A DNA stretch of 64,000 bases, taken from positions 5,518,001 through 5,582,000 of the forward strand of contig NZ_AP024828.1 in the NCBI RefSeq assembly GCF_019668465.1. The letters run 5' to 3'. Below, one piece after another: positions 29,770 to 41,435 of the stretch; positions within the stretch are counted from its first letter, which is position 1, and every line of letters begins with the position of its first letter. Source of the DNA: Mycobacterium senriense. GTDB taxonomy: Bacteria > Actinomycetota > Actinomycetes > Mycobacteriales > Mycobacteriaceae. Made by a program: the position numbers and the translations under genes. A model generated the notes under the pieces. That model had not been told where the DNA came from, made no database searches, and saw nothing but the letters and a program-made list of their open reading frames with translations.

Positions 29770-29939
29770 GACGGCAAGCGTAGTCGCAACGGCATCATCT
29801 ACACCACCCGCCACACTGGTAACGATCCGGCTTGTCGGGCATGGGGCCAATCGGCCGTCAAATCGCGTGAGTAGGGTGACATTCGGTTGCGAGAAGTCGT
29901 GCTCGTCACCTACCCTCACCGCGCCCCAGGAGGCCATCA

Positions 29940-30254
29940 ATGCCCGTTGTCGTCGTCGCCACCATGACTGTCAAGCCTGAGTCGGTCGACACCGTTCGCG
30001 ACATCCTGACGCGGGCGGTCGAAGAAGTGCACGACGAGCCGGGCTGCCAGATCTACTCGCTGCACCAGTCGGGCGAGACCTTCGTCTTCGTCGAGCAGTG
30101 GGCCGACGCCGAGGCGCTCAAGGCGCACAGCACCGCGCCCGCGGTCACCAAGATGTTCACCGCGGCCGGCGAGCACCTGGACGGCCCCCCCGACATCAAG
30201 ATGCTGCAGCCGGTCCCGGCGGGCGACCCGGCCAAAGGACAGTTGCGGCCCTGA
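29940..30254 (+). CDS. Antibiotic-biosynthesis-monooxygenase-type small protein (Rv2749-like)
   Basis: The 104-residue ferredoxin-like-fold protein has the ABM pattern ([36 protein letters not shown] to [22 protein letters not shown]). Family members are cofactor-free oxygenases or heme-degrading enzymes, but the substrate here is unknown. A perfect AGGAGG lies six bases before the ATG. Its stop overlaps the start of the SDR gene (TGATG), so the two are coupled. Confidence 0.85.
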   Translation: MPVVVVATMTVKPESVDTVRDILTRAVEEVHDEPGCQIYSLHQSGETFVFVEQWADAEALKAHSTAPAVTKMFTAAGEHLDGPPDIKMLQPVPAGDPAKGQLRP

Positions 30255-31084
30255 TGGCCCACTCGTCGCAAGGGCCCCTGAAGGGCAAGGTCGCCTTCAT
30301 CACCGGCGCGGCGCGCGGCCAGGGCCGCGCGCACGCGGTGCGGCTGGCCGCCGACGGCGCGGACATCATCGCCGTCGACCTGTGCGACCAGATCGCCAGC
30401 GTCCCCTACTCGCTGGCCACCGCCGACGACCTGGCGGCCACCGTCAAGCTGGTGGAAGACACCGGCGCCCGCATCGTGGCCCGGCAGGGCGACGTCCGCG
30501 ACCGCGACTCGCTCGCTGCGGCGCTGCAGGCGGGGCTGGACGAGTTCGGCCGCCTGGACATCGTGGTGGCCAACGCCGGGATCGCCCCCATGCAATCCGG
30601 CGACGACGGCTGGCACGACGTCATCAACGTCAACCTGACCGGCGTCTACCACACCATCAAGGTCGCGATACCCACGATGGTCAAGCAGGGCACCGGCGGG
30701 TCGATCGTGCTGATCAGTTCGAGCGCGGGGCTGGCCGGGGTCGGCAGCCCGGACGCCGGTTCCGTCGGCTACGCCGCAGCCAAGCACGGGGTGGTCGGGC
30801 TGATGCGGATCTACGCGAATCTGCTTGCCGGGCAGATGATCCGGGTCAACTCCATCCATCCGTCCGGCGTCGAGACGCCGATGATCAACAACGAGTTCAC
30901 CCGCGAGTGGCTGGCCAAGATGGCCGCCGCGACGGACACGCCGGGAGCCATGGGCAACGCCATGCCGGTGGAGGTGCTGGACGTCGAGGATATCGCGAAC
31001 GCGGTGGCGTGGCTGGTGTCCGACCAGGCGCGTTACATCACCGGTGTGACCTTGCCGGTCGACGCGGGATTCCTGAACAAGTAG
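30254..31084 (+). CDS. Mycofactocin-type short-chain dehydrogenase (Rv2750-like)
   Basis: The 276-residue SDR has the nucleotide motif [16 protein letters not shown], the NAG motif VANAGIAP, catalytic Ser (ISSSAG) and Tyr-Lys (YAAAKHG). The insertion [24 protein letters not shown] after the second strand is the mark of mycofactocin-coupled SDRs, which hold their NAD tightly and pass electrons to mycofactocin. The alcohol substrate is unknown. It is translationally coupled to the monooxygenase upstream. Confidence 0.88.
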   Translation: MAHSSQGPLKGKVAFITGAARGQGRAHAVRLAADGADIIAVDLCDQIASVPYSLATADDLAATVKLVEDTGARIVARQGDVRDRDSLAAALQAGLDEFGRLDIVVANAGIAPMQSGDDGWHDVINVNLTGVYHTIKVAIPTMVKQGTGGSIVLISSSAGLAGVGSPDAGSVGYAAAKHGVVGLMRIYANLLAGQMIRVNSIHPSGVETPMINNEFTREWLAKMAAATDTPGAMGNAMPVEVLDVEDIANAVAWLVSDQARYITGVTLPVDAGFLNK

Positions 31085-31089
31085 CCGCC

Positions 31090-31962
31090 ATGGCACGAAA
31101 CCCGGTTGCGCAGACTGCATTTGGCCCGATGGTGCTGGCCGCCGTCGAGCAGAACGAGCCGCCCGGACGCCGCCTGGTCGACGACGACTTCGCCGAGCTC
31201 TTCCTGCCCGGGCCGCTGCGGTGGCTCGTCAACGCGACCCGGTTCGCGCCGGTTCGCCGGCTGATGATTCGCGGCTCGGAGTTCACCGGTCCGGGATTGT
31301 GGGCGAATCTGGCCTGCCGCAAGCGCTTTATCGCCGACAAGCTCAAGGAGTCGCTCGACGACATCAACGCCGTCGTCATCCTCGGGGCGGGGCTGGACAC
31401 CCGCGCCTACCTTTTGACGCGGCGGGTGCGCATCCCGGTGTTCGAGGTCGATCTGCCGGTGAACGTAGCCAGGAAGTTCAAGACGGTGCGCCGGGTGCTC
31501 GGCGAGCCGCCACTGTCGGTGCGGTTGGTGGCGTTGAACCTCGAGCATGACGACCTGCTCACCGCGCTCGCCGAACACGGTTATCGCACCGACTACCGGG
31601 TGTTCTTCATCTGCGAAGGCGTCACCCAATACCTCACCGAGGCGACGGTGCGGCGCACGCTGGACGGCCTGCGCGCGACCGCACCCGGCAGCCGTTTCGT
31701 GTTCACCTACATCCGTAGGGATTTCATCGACGGCACCAACCGGTATGGCACCCGCACGCTGTACCGCACCGTGCGCCAGCGGCGGCAGCTGTGGCATTTC
31801 GGCCTGCAGCCCGACGAGGTCGCCACCTTCCTCGGCGAGTACGGCTGGCGGCTGGTGGAGCAGGCCGGCCCCGACGAGCTCGCGCAGCGCTACGTCGAGC
31901 CCACCGGCCGCAAACTCAAAACCTCGCAATTGGAGTGGTCGGCCTACGCCGAAAAGATCTAG
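31090..31962 (+). CDS. SAM-dependent methyltransferase, LCM family (Rv2751-like)
   Basis: The 290-residue protein belongs to the leucine-carboxyl-methyltransferase-like family abundant in mycobacteria. The SAM site is VVILGAGLDTRAYLL, and FEVDLPVNVARK and FFICEGVTQYLTEATVRRTL are characteristic blocks. It is five bases behind the SDR and is the third gene of the set starting at 29940. The substrate is unknown. It converges on rnj with a four-base gap. Confidence 0.85.
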   Translation: MARNPVAQTAFGPMVLAAVEQNEPPGRRLVDDDFAELFLPGPLRWLVNATRFAPVRRLMIRGSEFTGPGLWANLACRKRFIADKLKESLDDINAVVILGAGLDTRAYLLTRRVRIPVFEVDLPVNVARKFKTVRRVLGEPPLSVRLVALNLEHDDLLTALAEHGYRTDYRVFFICEGVTQYLTEATVRRTLDGLRATAPGSRFVFTYIRRDFIDGTNRYGTRTLYRTVRQRRQLWHFGLQPDEVATFLGEYGWRLVEQAGPDELAQRYVEPTGRKLKTSQLEWSAYAEKI

Positions 31963-31966
31963 CCGG

Positions 31967-33643
31967 TCAGACTTCGATGACGGTCGGCACGATCATCGGC
32001 TGCCGGCGGTAGGTTTCGCCCACCCATTTGCCGACGGTGCGCCGCACGCCCTGGGCGATGCGGCTCGGATCGGTGATGTTCTCGGCCAGCAGCGCTTCCA
32101 GCTCGGCCTCCACCCTGCGCACGGCGGGCTCGAGCGCCTTGGGATCCTCGGAGAATCCGCGCGACTGCAGGTGCGGCGGGGAGACCGGACGCCCGGTGCC
32201 GCGCGCGACCACCACGGTCACCGCCACGAAACCCGACGACAGAATGAGCCGCTCGCCCAAGGTGATATCGCCGACGTCGCCGTCGATCAGGCCGTCGACG
32301 AACATCTTGCCGACCGGCACCGCGCCGGCGATCGAGGCCTTACCCGCGACCAGGTCGACGCTCACCCCGTTCTCGGCCAGCAGGATCGACTCCTCCGGCA
32401 CGCCGGTGCGGGCCGCCAGTTTGGCGTTGGCGCGCAGCATGCGCCACGTCCCGTGCACGGGCATGACGTTGCGCGGCCGAATCCCGTTGTACAGGAACAA
32501 CAGTTCCCCGGCGTACGCGTGGCCCGAAACATGCACGCGCGCTTGGGCGTTGGTGACGACGCGGGCCCCGATCTTGGCGAGCTCGTCGATGACGCCGTAG
32601 ACCGCTTCCTCGTTGCCCGGGATCAGCGAAGACGCCAAAACCACCAGGTCACCCGCGGTCAGCGTGATGCTGCGGTGCTCGCCGCGCGACATCCGCGACA
32701 GCGCCGACATCGGTTCGCCCTGGGTGCCGGTGGTGATCAGCACCACCCGGTCCGCCGGCATCATCTCGGCGGCGCCGATGTCGATCACGTCCGAGTCGGC
32801 AACCCGCAGGAAACCGAGTTCGCGGGCAATGCCCATGTTGCGCACCATGGATCGGCCGACGAACGATACCCGCCGACCCAAAGCTACTGCGGCATCGATG
32901 ATTTGCTGAACCCGGTCCACGTTGGAGGCGAAACACGCCACGATGACGCGGCCGTCGGCGCCGCGAATCAGGCGGTGCAACGTCGGGCCCACTTCGCTTT
33001 CCGATGGCCCGACGCCTGGGTGCTCGGAATTGGTTGAGTCGCATAGGAACAGGTCCACACCCGCGTCGCCGAGCCGGGACATGCCGGGCAGGTCGGTCGG
33101 CCGGCCGTCCAGCGGAAGCTGGTCGAGCTTGATATCGCCGGTGTGCAGGATGGTTCCCGCGCCGGTGTGCACGGCGATCGCCAGCGCGTCGGGGATGGAG
33201 TGGTTGACGGCGAAGTACTGGCATTCAAATACGCCGTGTGTGCTCTTCTGCCCCTCGGCCACCTCGACGAAGACCGGCTTGAGGCGGTGTTCGCGGCACT
33301 TCGCGGCGACCAGTGCGAGGGTGAACTTCGAACCGACCACCGGGATGTCGGGGCGCAGCTTGAGCAGAAACGGGATGCCCCCGATGTGGTCCTCGTGCGC
33401 GTGGGTGAGCACCAGGGCCTCGATGTCGTCGAGCCGGTCGGAGATGTGGCGCAGATCCGGCAGGATCAGGTCGACGCCGGGCTCGTCGTGGGTGGGGAAC
33501 ATCACGCCGCAGTCGATGATCAACAGCCGGCCCAGGTGTTCGAAAACCGTCATGTTGCGGCCGATTTCGCTGATGCCGCCGAGAGCGGTGACCCGCAACC
33601 CTCCCACGGCCAAGGGGCCTGGCGGGGCGAGGTCTACGTCCAC
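31967..33643 (-). CDS. rnj: Ribonuclease J
   Basis: The 558-residue enzyme has the metallo-beta-lactamase motif HAHEDHIGG, the beta-CASP motifs and the C-terminal domain of RNase J. It has both endonuclease and 5'-to-3' exonuclease activity and matures rRNA and mRNA. Further metal ligands are visible in NHSIPDALAIAVHTGAGTILHTGD and in HVSGHA. The sequence matches M. tuberculosis Rv2752c. dapA lies 19 bases upstream on the same strand. Confidence 0.95.
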   Translation of the reverse strand: MDVDLAPPGPLAVGGLRVTALGGISEIGRNMTVFEHLGRLLIIDCGVMFPTHDEPGVDLILPDLRHISDRLDDIEALVLTHAHEDHIGGIPFLLKLRPDIPVVGSKFTLALVAAKCREHRLKPVFVEVAEGQKSTHGVFECQYFAVNHSIPDALAIAVHTGAGTILHTGDIKLDQLPLDGRPTDLPGMSRLGDAGVDLFLCDSTNSEHPGVGPSESEVGPTLHRLIRGADGRVIVACFASNVDRVQQIIDAAVALGRRVSFVGRSMVRNMGIARELGFLRVADSDVIDIGAAEMMPADRVVLITTGTQGEPMSALSRMSRGEHRSITLTAGDLVVLASSLIPGNEEAVYGVIDELAKIGARVVTNAQARVHVSGHAYAGELLFLYNGIRPRNVMPVHGTWRMLRANAKLAARTGVPEESILLAENGVSVDLVAGKASIAGAVPVGKMFVDGLIDGDVGDITLGERLILSSGFVAVTVVVARGTGRPVSPPHLQSRGFSEDPKALEPAVRRVEAELEALLAENITDPSRIAQGVRRTVGKWVGETYRRQPMIVPTVIEV

Positions 33644-33662
33644 TTCTCGGAAACTCCTCGGG

Positions 33663-34637
<975 letters not shown>

Positions 34638-35390
34638 TCAGGCTTCGGTCACCAATGGGCTGGTCGCGACCTCCGTGCCGTCGGCCAGCGTGGAGATCTC
34701 GAAGTCGGCGAACACCGCGGGTGCCACACCCGCCAGCTGGCGCAGGCACTCGATCGCGAGCCGCCGGATTTCCACGTCGGCGTGCTCGCTGGCGCGCATG
34801 GCGATGAAGTGGCGCCAGGCCCGGTAGTTGCCGGTCACGACGATGCGGGCTTCGGTCGCGTTGGGCAGCACGGCGCGGGCGGCCTGGCGCGCCTGCTTGC
34901 GCCGCAGCACCGCATTCGGTTGGTCGGCGAATTTCGCTTCGAGTTTCGCCAGCAATTCGGTGTAGGTGGCGCGGCCGGCGTCGGCGGCCGCGGCCAGGAT
35001 CTGCCGCAATTCCGGATCGTCTTCCATCCCCGGCGGCACGACCACGTGCGAGTCCTTCTCGGGGACGTAGCGCTGGGACAGCTGCGAATAGGAGAAGTGC
35101 CGGTGCCGGATCAGCTCGTGGGTGCACGATCGCGAGATGCCGGTGATGTAGAACGACACGCTCGCGTGTTCGAGCACCGAAAAGTGGCCGACGTCGATGA
35201 TGTGCTTGATGTAGCCGGCGTTGGTCGCGGTCTTGGGGTTGGGTTTCGACCAGCTTTGATAGCAGGCCCGGCCGGCGAACTCGACCAGCGCGGGGCCGCC
35301 GTCGGCGTCGGTGCTCCACGGCACGTCCGGGGGCGCCAAGAAGTCGGTCTTGGCGATCAGTTGCACGCGCAGCGGCGCGATCTCGGCCAC
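34638..35390 (-). CDS. thyX: Flavin-dependent thymidylate synthase ThyX
   Basis: The 250-residue FAD enzyme makes dTMP from dUMP using methylene-tetrahydrofolate and NADPH. The ThyX signature RHR-x7-S is present in [13 protein letters not shown]. The GTG at 35390 gives the same length as the M. tuberculosis protein and follows AAGGTGAG at good spacing. The classical ThyA is also encoded in this window. Only 20 bases separate it from hsdS upstream, so it may be read through from the hsd operon. Confidence 0.96.
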   Translation of the reverse strand: MAEIAPLRVQLIAKTDFLAPPDVPWSTDADGGPALVEFAGRACYQSWSKPNPKTATNAGYIKHIIDVGHFSVLEHASVSFYITGISRSCTHELIRHRHFSYSQLSQRYVPEKDSHVVVPPGMEDDPELRQILAAAADAGRATYTELLAKLEAKFADQPNAVLRRKQARQAARAVLPNATEARIVVTGNYRAWRHFIAMRASEHADVEIRRLAIECLRQLAGVAPAVFADFEISTLADGTEVATSPLVTEA

Positions 35391-35410
35391 GGCGCTCACC
35401 TTAGCTGGCC

Positions 35411-36463
35411 TTACTGGATCCGCACCGTGCCGGACACCAGCGACGGCAGCAGCGCGTCGCGGAGCCCCGCCAGCCGCGCGCTTTCGGTGCGGCGCGCGTG
35501 ACACAGCGCACCCAGGCCGGTGAGCGTCCGCAGCGCCTCGGGGCTCAACCGGCGCACGTCGGGGACCGACACGTCCAGCAGATCGCGGGGCTGAATTCGC
35601 TGATGGCTGCCCGAGGTTCCCGCGGCGCACCGCTGCAGCCGTTGTGAGACGCCGGGTTGCCGCAGCGCCGACCACAGGGCGGAGGAATCGATGCCGACCG
35701 GCAGCAGCACGACGAACTCCGTGCTGGCCACCGCCATGTCCGACGGCAGGCCCACCACGTGCCAGATCCGCGGGATCCGCGGGTTCAGCTTGGCGAACAG
35801 GACGCACGGCTGGGTGAGGAGCAGCTTGGCGCTGCGCACTTGCGCCGCGCCGACCAGGCGGGGTTTCGCCCCGTCGTCGAACGCGGGGAGGCTGAAGTGG
35901 GCGATGCGGGCGTCGAAGTCGCTGACGTTGCGGGTCGCCGTCGACCGGGTGGCCAGGCTCGACAGCCGCACCCGATCCGGTGCCGATTCGGCGACGGCGA
36001 CCATCAGGCGCTCGGACGCCTCGATCACCCGGTCGTTGGCGGCGATCTTGTCGTCGAACGCGCCCAGCAGTTCGGCGATCCGCCGCCGATCGCGCGCGGG
36101 TACGGTCCACACCGGAACCTCGTTCAGGATTCTCTGGTTGAGCAGGGGTTGCCCCGATCCGGATCGATGATCGGCCAGCCGGCAGGTCTGCAGGGCGTAA
36201 TACCAATACCGGGTCTCTTGCCGGTCTTTGGCGCGGCACACCAGCGCGTTCTCGGTGACCCAGACATCGGACTCGCAGTAGCGCAGGCTGCCGCAGTACG
36301 AGCCGACGCGGCCGAGCACGATCAAGGGACCGGTGGCGTTGTGGGCGGCGGCGTAACCGATCGCGCCGTTGGCGCCATAGACGGGGACGCGCCCGTCGGA
36401 GTCTCGCGGCGGGGCGCTGCTTCCGGTGCTGAAATCGAGGTGCTCACCCAGGACGGTCTTCAC
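35411..36463 (-). CDS. hsdS: Type I restriction-modification specificity subunit HsdS
   Basis: The 350-residue HsdS has two target-recognition domains. The first includes [13 protein letters not shown] and the conserved end [17 protein letters not shown]. The second contains [16 protein letters not shown] and [20 protein letters not shown]. Helical spacers follow each ([19 protein letters not shown] and [14 protein letters not shown]). It directs HsdM to a bipartite target. The GTG start overlaps the hsdM stop as GTGA. In M. tuberculosis the equivalent gene is split, but here it is one intact frame. Confidence 0.9.
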   Translation of the reverse strand: MKTVLGEHLDFSTGSSAPPRDSDGRVPVYGANGAIGYAAAHNATGPLIVLGRVGSYCGSLRYCESDVWVTENALVCRAKDRQETRYWYYALQTCRLADHRSGSGQPLLNQRILNEVPVWTVPARDRRRIAELLGAFDDKIAANDRVIEASERLMVAVAESAPDRVRLSSLATRSTATRNVSDFDARIAHFSLPAFDDGAKPRLVGAAQVRSAKLLLTQPCVLFAKLNPRIPRIWHVVGLPSDMAVASTEFVVLLPVGIDSSALWSALRQPGVSQRLQRCAAGTSGSHQRIQPRDLLDVSVPDVRRLSPEALRTLTGLGALCHARRTESARLAGLRDALLPSLVSGTVRIQ

Positions 36464-37866
36464 CGCAGCCGCTTCACCTGTTGACGCACCACGTTTTCCG
36501 CGCGGGCCGACTCGTCCAGCGCGGCCAGCAGGTCGTCGGTCAACCGCGCGATCTTGGCGTCGACGGGTTCTCCGTCGCCCGGAGTGGTGGGTGCCTGCAC
36601 GTAGCGTCCCGGCGTCAGCGGGTAGCCCGCGGCCCTGATGACATCCGGCGGCACGGACTGGCAAAAGCCCGGAACATCTTGGTAGGCAATACCTTTGATG
36701 TTTGCGGACGCCGCGCCCGACCACGCGTGGTAGGTGTCAGCGATCCGGGTGATCTCCTCGCGGGTCAGGGCGCGCTCGGTCCGATCCACCAGGTAGCCCA
36801 GGCCGCGTGCATCGATGAACAGCACCTGCCCCGACCGGTGCGCCTTGTCCATGGCGAAAAACCACAGGCACACCGGTATTCCGGTGCTGCGGAACAGCTG
36901 CGTGGGCAGCGCTACCATGCACGACACCAGGTCCGCATCGATGATCCGGGCTCGGATGTCGCCCTCGCCCATCGCGTTGGACGACATCGAGCCGTTGACC
37001 ATCACCACGCCGGCCGTGCCGCCCGGGGCCAGCTTGGACAGAACGTGCTGAATCCAGGCGTAATTCGCGTTGGTCGCGGGCGGAACGCCGAAGCGCCAGC
37101 GCGGGTCGTTTTCATCGCGGGCCCAATCCTTGATGTTGAAGGGCGGATTGGCCAGCACGTAGTCCATCTGCACGCCGGCGTGCAGATCGGTGGCGAGCGT
37201 GTCGGCGCACCGCACGCCCAGGCCCGAGTTGTCGATGCCGTGCACGGCGAGGTTCATCTTCGCCATCCGCCAGGTCTGCTCGACGCTTTCCTGCCCGTAG
37301 ACGGCGACTTTCGCGGGATCGCCGTCGCGTTCGGCGATGAAGTGTTCGGTCTGCACGAACATCCCGCCCGAGCCGCAGCACGGGTCATAGACCCGCCCGC
37401 CGGTCGGTTCGAGCACCTCGACGAGCAGCCGCACCACGCTGGGCGGGGTGAAGAATTCGCCGCCCCGGCGCCCTTCCGCCCGGGCGAAATTGCCCAGGAA
37501 GTACTCGTACACCTCGCCCATCAGGTCCCCGGCCCGCCCGCCGTCGTCGCCGATTCGTGCGCCGTCGAGCACGGTCACCAGCTCGGCGAGGCGACGCGGG
37601 TCGAGGTTTTCGTACAGCCGGGGCAGCGTCCCGGCCAGCGCCGGGTTCGCCGTCATGACGGCGTCCATCGCGTCGTCGGCCAAGCGGCCGAGGCCATCAA
37701 ATGTGACGTTGTCCACCAACGCTTTCCAGTGCGGTTCGGAGGTGTGCTCGAGGAACACCAACCCCAGGATCACATCCTTGTACTCGCCGGCCGACAGCGC
37801 GCCCCGCAGCTTCTCGGCCGCCTTCCACAGCGTGGCCCTGAGCTCCTTGGACGTCGACGCCGGCAT
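36460..37866 (-). CDS. hsdM: Type I DNA adenine methyltransferase HsdM
   Basis: The 468-residue protein methylates adenine within the HsdS-chosen site. The SAM motif is YDPCCGSGGMF, and the catalytic motif IV is NPPF in VLANPPFNIKDWARDE. Compared with my memory of M. tuberculosis HsdM (540 residues), the N-terminal helical domain is shorter: FLEHTSEPHWKALVDN replaces a segment about 50 residues longer. No hsdR is present within the window. It overlaps the glycosylase gene by one base (TGATG) and hsdS by four. Confidence 0.92.
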   Translation of the reverse strand: MPASTSKELRATLWKAAEKLRGALSAGEYKDVILGLVFLEHTSEPHWKALVDNVTFDGLGRLADDAMDAVMTANPALAGTLPRLYENLDPRRLAELVTVLDGARIGDDGGRAGDLMGEVYEYFLGNFARAEGRRGGEFFTPPSVVRLLVEVLEPTGGRVYDPCCGSGGMFVQTEHFIAERDGDPAKVAVYGQESVEQTWRMAKMNLAVHGIDNSGLGVRCADTLATDLHAGVQMDYVLANPPFNIKDWARDENDPRWRFGVPPATNANYAWIQHVLSKLAPGGTAGVVMVNGSMSSNAMGEGDIRARIIDADLVSCMVALPTQLFRSTGIPVCLWFFAMDKAHRSGQVLFIDARGLGYLVDRTERALTREEITRIADTYHAWSGAASANIKGIAYQDVPGFCQSVPPDVIRAAGYPLTPGRYVQAPTTPGDGEPVDAKIARLTDDLLAALDESARAENVVRQQVKRLR

Positions 37867-39086
37867 CAGCTGACCCGCTTGGCCGCCACGCGCAAATCGC
37901 CCGACAGATCGCCGCGCCCGGCGACGCTGAATCTGCCCAGGCCGAGCCAGGACGCCATGGACTCGAGTTCACCGGCCAGCGCCGCGGCGACCCGGGGCGC
38001 AGGCGCGTCGGGCTCGCCGAACGCGCCGAGGACCCGCAGCGAGTTGGTGGCGCGGTCGGCCTTGAGATCGACCCGCGCCACCAGCCGCCCGTCCATCAGC
38101 AGCGGCCACACGTAGTAGCCGTACTGCCGCTTGGCGGCGGGGGTGTAAATCTCTATGCGGTAATGGAATTCGAACAATCTCTCGACACGCGGGCGGAAGA
38201 AGATGAGCGGGTCGAACGGGCACAGCAGCGCGGTGCCGCGGTCGGCGCGGGGCACGGTGCGGCCCGCCCGCAGGTAGGCCGGTGCCGACCACCCGTCGAC
38301 CTCGACGGGCTCGATGTCGCCGGCGGCCATCAACGCGGCGATCGCAGGCTTGACCTGCTGGGCCGACAGCCGAAAGTAGTCGCGGATGTCGGCCTGGGTC
38401 CCCACGCCCAGCGCGGTGGCGGCCCGCAGCGTGAGTTCGCGGATCGCCTCGTCGTCGTCGACCTCGCGGGCCAGCACGGCGGCCGGCAGCACCCGCTCCA
38501 CCAGGTCGTAGTGGCGAGCGAAGCCCACCCGGGTGGCCGTGGTGAGCACTCCGGCGGAAAACAGCGCCTCGGCCACCCACTTGGTGTCGCTGCGCGTCCA
38601 CCAGGTGCCCTTCTTCCGGCGTGGCTCGGCGGCCAGATGCGCTTCGATCTGCCCCGCCGTGCTGGGTCCGAGCTCGGCGATGGCGGCGACGATCTCGTCG
38701 GCCAGCCGCGGGTTGGCCTTGACGATGTGGGTGCCCCACCGGCCGTGCCGGTACTGGCGCATCCGCCAGCGCAACAGCGGCCAGTCCTTGACGGCCATCA
38801 GCGCGGCCTCGTGCGCCCAGTACTCCGCCAGCAGCCGCGACGACCGCGGGCCCCAGGCGGCGCGGTCGAGCACGTCCCGATCGTAGGGGCCAAGCCGGCT
38901 GAACACCGGGGCATAGTGCGCGCGCACCGCCACCGAGACCGAATCCAATTGCAGCACTTGGATTCTGGAGATCAGCCGCTTCAGGTGCGCGCGGGTGATC
39001 TCGCCACCGGGCCGGGGATCGGTAAATCCTTGGGCCGCAACGGCTATCCGCCGGGCTTGGGCGGCCGACAGCCTGCGGGTTGTCAC
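37866..39086 (-). CDS. AlkZ/YcaQ-like DNA glycosylase (HTH_42 family)
   Basis: The 406-residue protein matches the winged-helix family of E. coli YcaQ and Streptomyces AlkZ, which unhook interstrand crosslinks and remove bulky alkyl bases. The catalytic QxD is visible as QLD in RIQVLQLDSVSVAVRAHYAPVFSRLG. Other family blocks are LAEYWAHEAALM and LLCPFDPLIFFRPRVERLFEFHYRIEIY. The GTG at 39086 is seven bases downstream of a -10 element. Because the stop overlaps the hsdM start, it is the first gene of the hsdM-hsdS operon. Confidence 0.85.
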   Translation of the reverse strand: MTTRRLSAAQARRIAVAAQGFTDPRPGGEITRAHLKRLISRIQVLQLDSVSVAVRAHYAPVFSRLGPYDRDVLDRAAWGPRSSRLLAEYWAHEAALMAVKDWPLLRWRMRQYRHGRWGTHIVKANPRLADEIVAAIAELGPSTAGQIEAHLAAEPRRKKGTWWTRSDTKWVAEALFSAGVLTTATRVGFARHYDLVERVLPAAVLAREVDDDEAIRELTLRAATALGVGTQADIRDYFRLSAQQVKPAIAALMAAGDIEPVEVDGWSAPAYLRAGRTVPRADRGTALLCPFDPLIFFRPRVERLFEFHYRIEIYTPAAKRQYGYYVWPLLMDGRLVARVDLKADRATNSLRVLGAFGEPDAPAPRVAAALAGELESMASWLGLGRFSVAGRGDLSGDLRVAAKRVS

Positions 39087-39093
39087 GGCGCCG

Positions 39094-39116
39094 AGAATAC
39101 CTCGTGGGTGCGACAA
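39094..39116 (-). promoter_or_regulatory. PafBC-like, probably leaderless promoter of the glycosylase-hsdMS operon
   Basis: On the minus strand the sequence is TTGTCGCAC, eight bases, TATTCT. The core TTGTCG, the spacing and TAnnnT all fit the RecA-NDp/PafBC pattern; only the last three bases of the -35 box (CAC instead of GTG) differ. The -10 ends seven bases before the GTG start, so the message would be leaderless. Damage induction is inferred from the motif and from the repair function of the first gene. Confidence 0.55.
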
Positions 39117-39142
39117 CCCGTGGCGGGCGGGCCGGCGTGGGC

Positions 39143-39877
39143 TCAGCCCGCGGCGACCTTGCGGTCCAGCGGCTTCAACACACCCTCGTCGTCCGAGTCG
39201 TTTCGTTCCTCGTAGGCCGCCTCGAGGGCCTTGGGAACCTCGTCGAGGTCGCGGTACACGCCCATCAGCTGCTCGAGGATCTTGATGCGCTGGGCCGTCG
39301 CCTCGTCCACCGCACGCCGGGCCTTGTCCCGGTAGTGGTCGGCACCCTTTTTCGCGTCGCCGAGGAGCTGCTCGCACTCCCGCTCGGCGTCCTGGCGCGC
39401 CTTCTCGATCGCCGATTGCGTTTCGGCGCGCATCTCGGCCAGCTCGGCGTCCAGCTTCTCCTTGGTCTCCTCGTACTCGGATTCCAGAGCCTTCTGCTGC
39501 GCGGCCATGTCGGCGAGCACCTCGTCGCGCTTTCGCTCCGCGGCTTCGGCCTCGGCCTCGGCCGCCGCGATCAGCGCATCGGCTTCGGCCCGCGCCTCGG
39601 CCTGCATCTCGGCCACCTCGTCGACCGCGCGGCTCAGCATTTTCGCCATCCGCTGCTGCACCGCGTGCGGCGACGGCGAGGTGTCCGTGAGCACGGCCAC
39701 CTCTTTGCGCAGCGCGGCGGTCTGATCGCCGGCTTCCTGCAGCCGCGCCCGTAGGCTCTCGACGTCGTCGAGCAGCAGCTGCTGCTTGGTGGTGAGCATC
39801 TCGATGTGGGCATCAACCGCGGCGGCGTCGTAGCCCATGAATTTTCGAGAGAACGTCTTCACGGGTTCGGTTTTCAC
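39143..39877 (-). CDS. DivIVA-like coiled-coil protein
   Basis: The 244-residue protein begins with a DivIVA-type membrane-binding motif (KTFSRKFMGYDAAAVDAHIEMLTTKQQ). A long Ala/Glu-rich coiled coil follows (about 35-225) with a short acidic tail. DivIVA-like proteins scaffold polar growth and division machinery on curved membranes. The GTG at 39877 follows AAGGGGG; the ATG at 39838 is an internal alternative. It lies upstream of the glycosylase gene on the same strand, with the PafBC-like promoter in between. The exact role is unknown. Confidence 0.75.
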   Translation of the reverse strand: MKTEPVKTFSRKFMGYDAAAVDAHIEMLTTKQQLLLDDVESLRARLQEAGDQTAALRKEVAVLTDTSPSPHAVQQRMAKMLSRAVDEVAEMQAEARAEADALIAAAEAEAEAAERKRDEVLADMAAQQKALESEYEETKEKLDAELAEMRAETQSAIEKARQDAERECEQLLGDAKKGADHYRDKARRAVDEATAQRIKILEQLMGVYRDLDEVPKALEAAYEERNDSDDEGVLKPLDRKVAAG

Positions 39878-39950
39878 TGCCAATTCCCCCTTCTCTCCAA
39901 ACGCGTGGTTGACGCTGTGCGACCCGGCCCCCGAGTCCGAGTATGTCAGG

Positions 39951-41337
<1,387 letters not shown>

Positions 41338-41347
41338 GCCGCAAGCT

Positions 41348-41398
41348 TAGCGGCGATCGCAAGCGCGGCATGGCCGGGCGCGGCGGGTCGGCGCCGAT
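41348..41398. repeat. Single diverged copy of the 55-bp repeat
   Basis: The sequence starts TAGCGGCGATCGCAAGCGCG and is identical to the first 22 bases of the unit at 27076, then continues with several substitutions to about 41398. It fills the gap between the divergent thyA and dienelactone-hydrolase genes. This shows the unit is a dispersed intergenic element that has been amplified at one site. Confidence 0.7.
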
Positions 41399-41435
41399 TA
41401 ATTCGGGTCTGGGCCCACGGAGTAGAACGGGTGCC

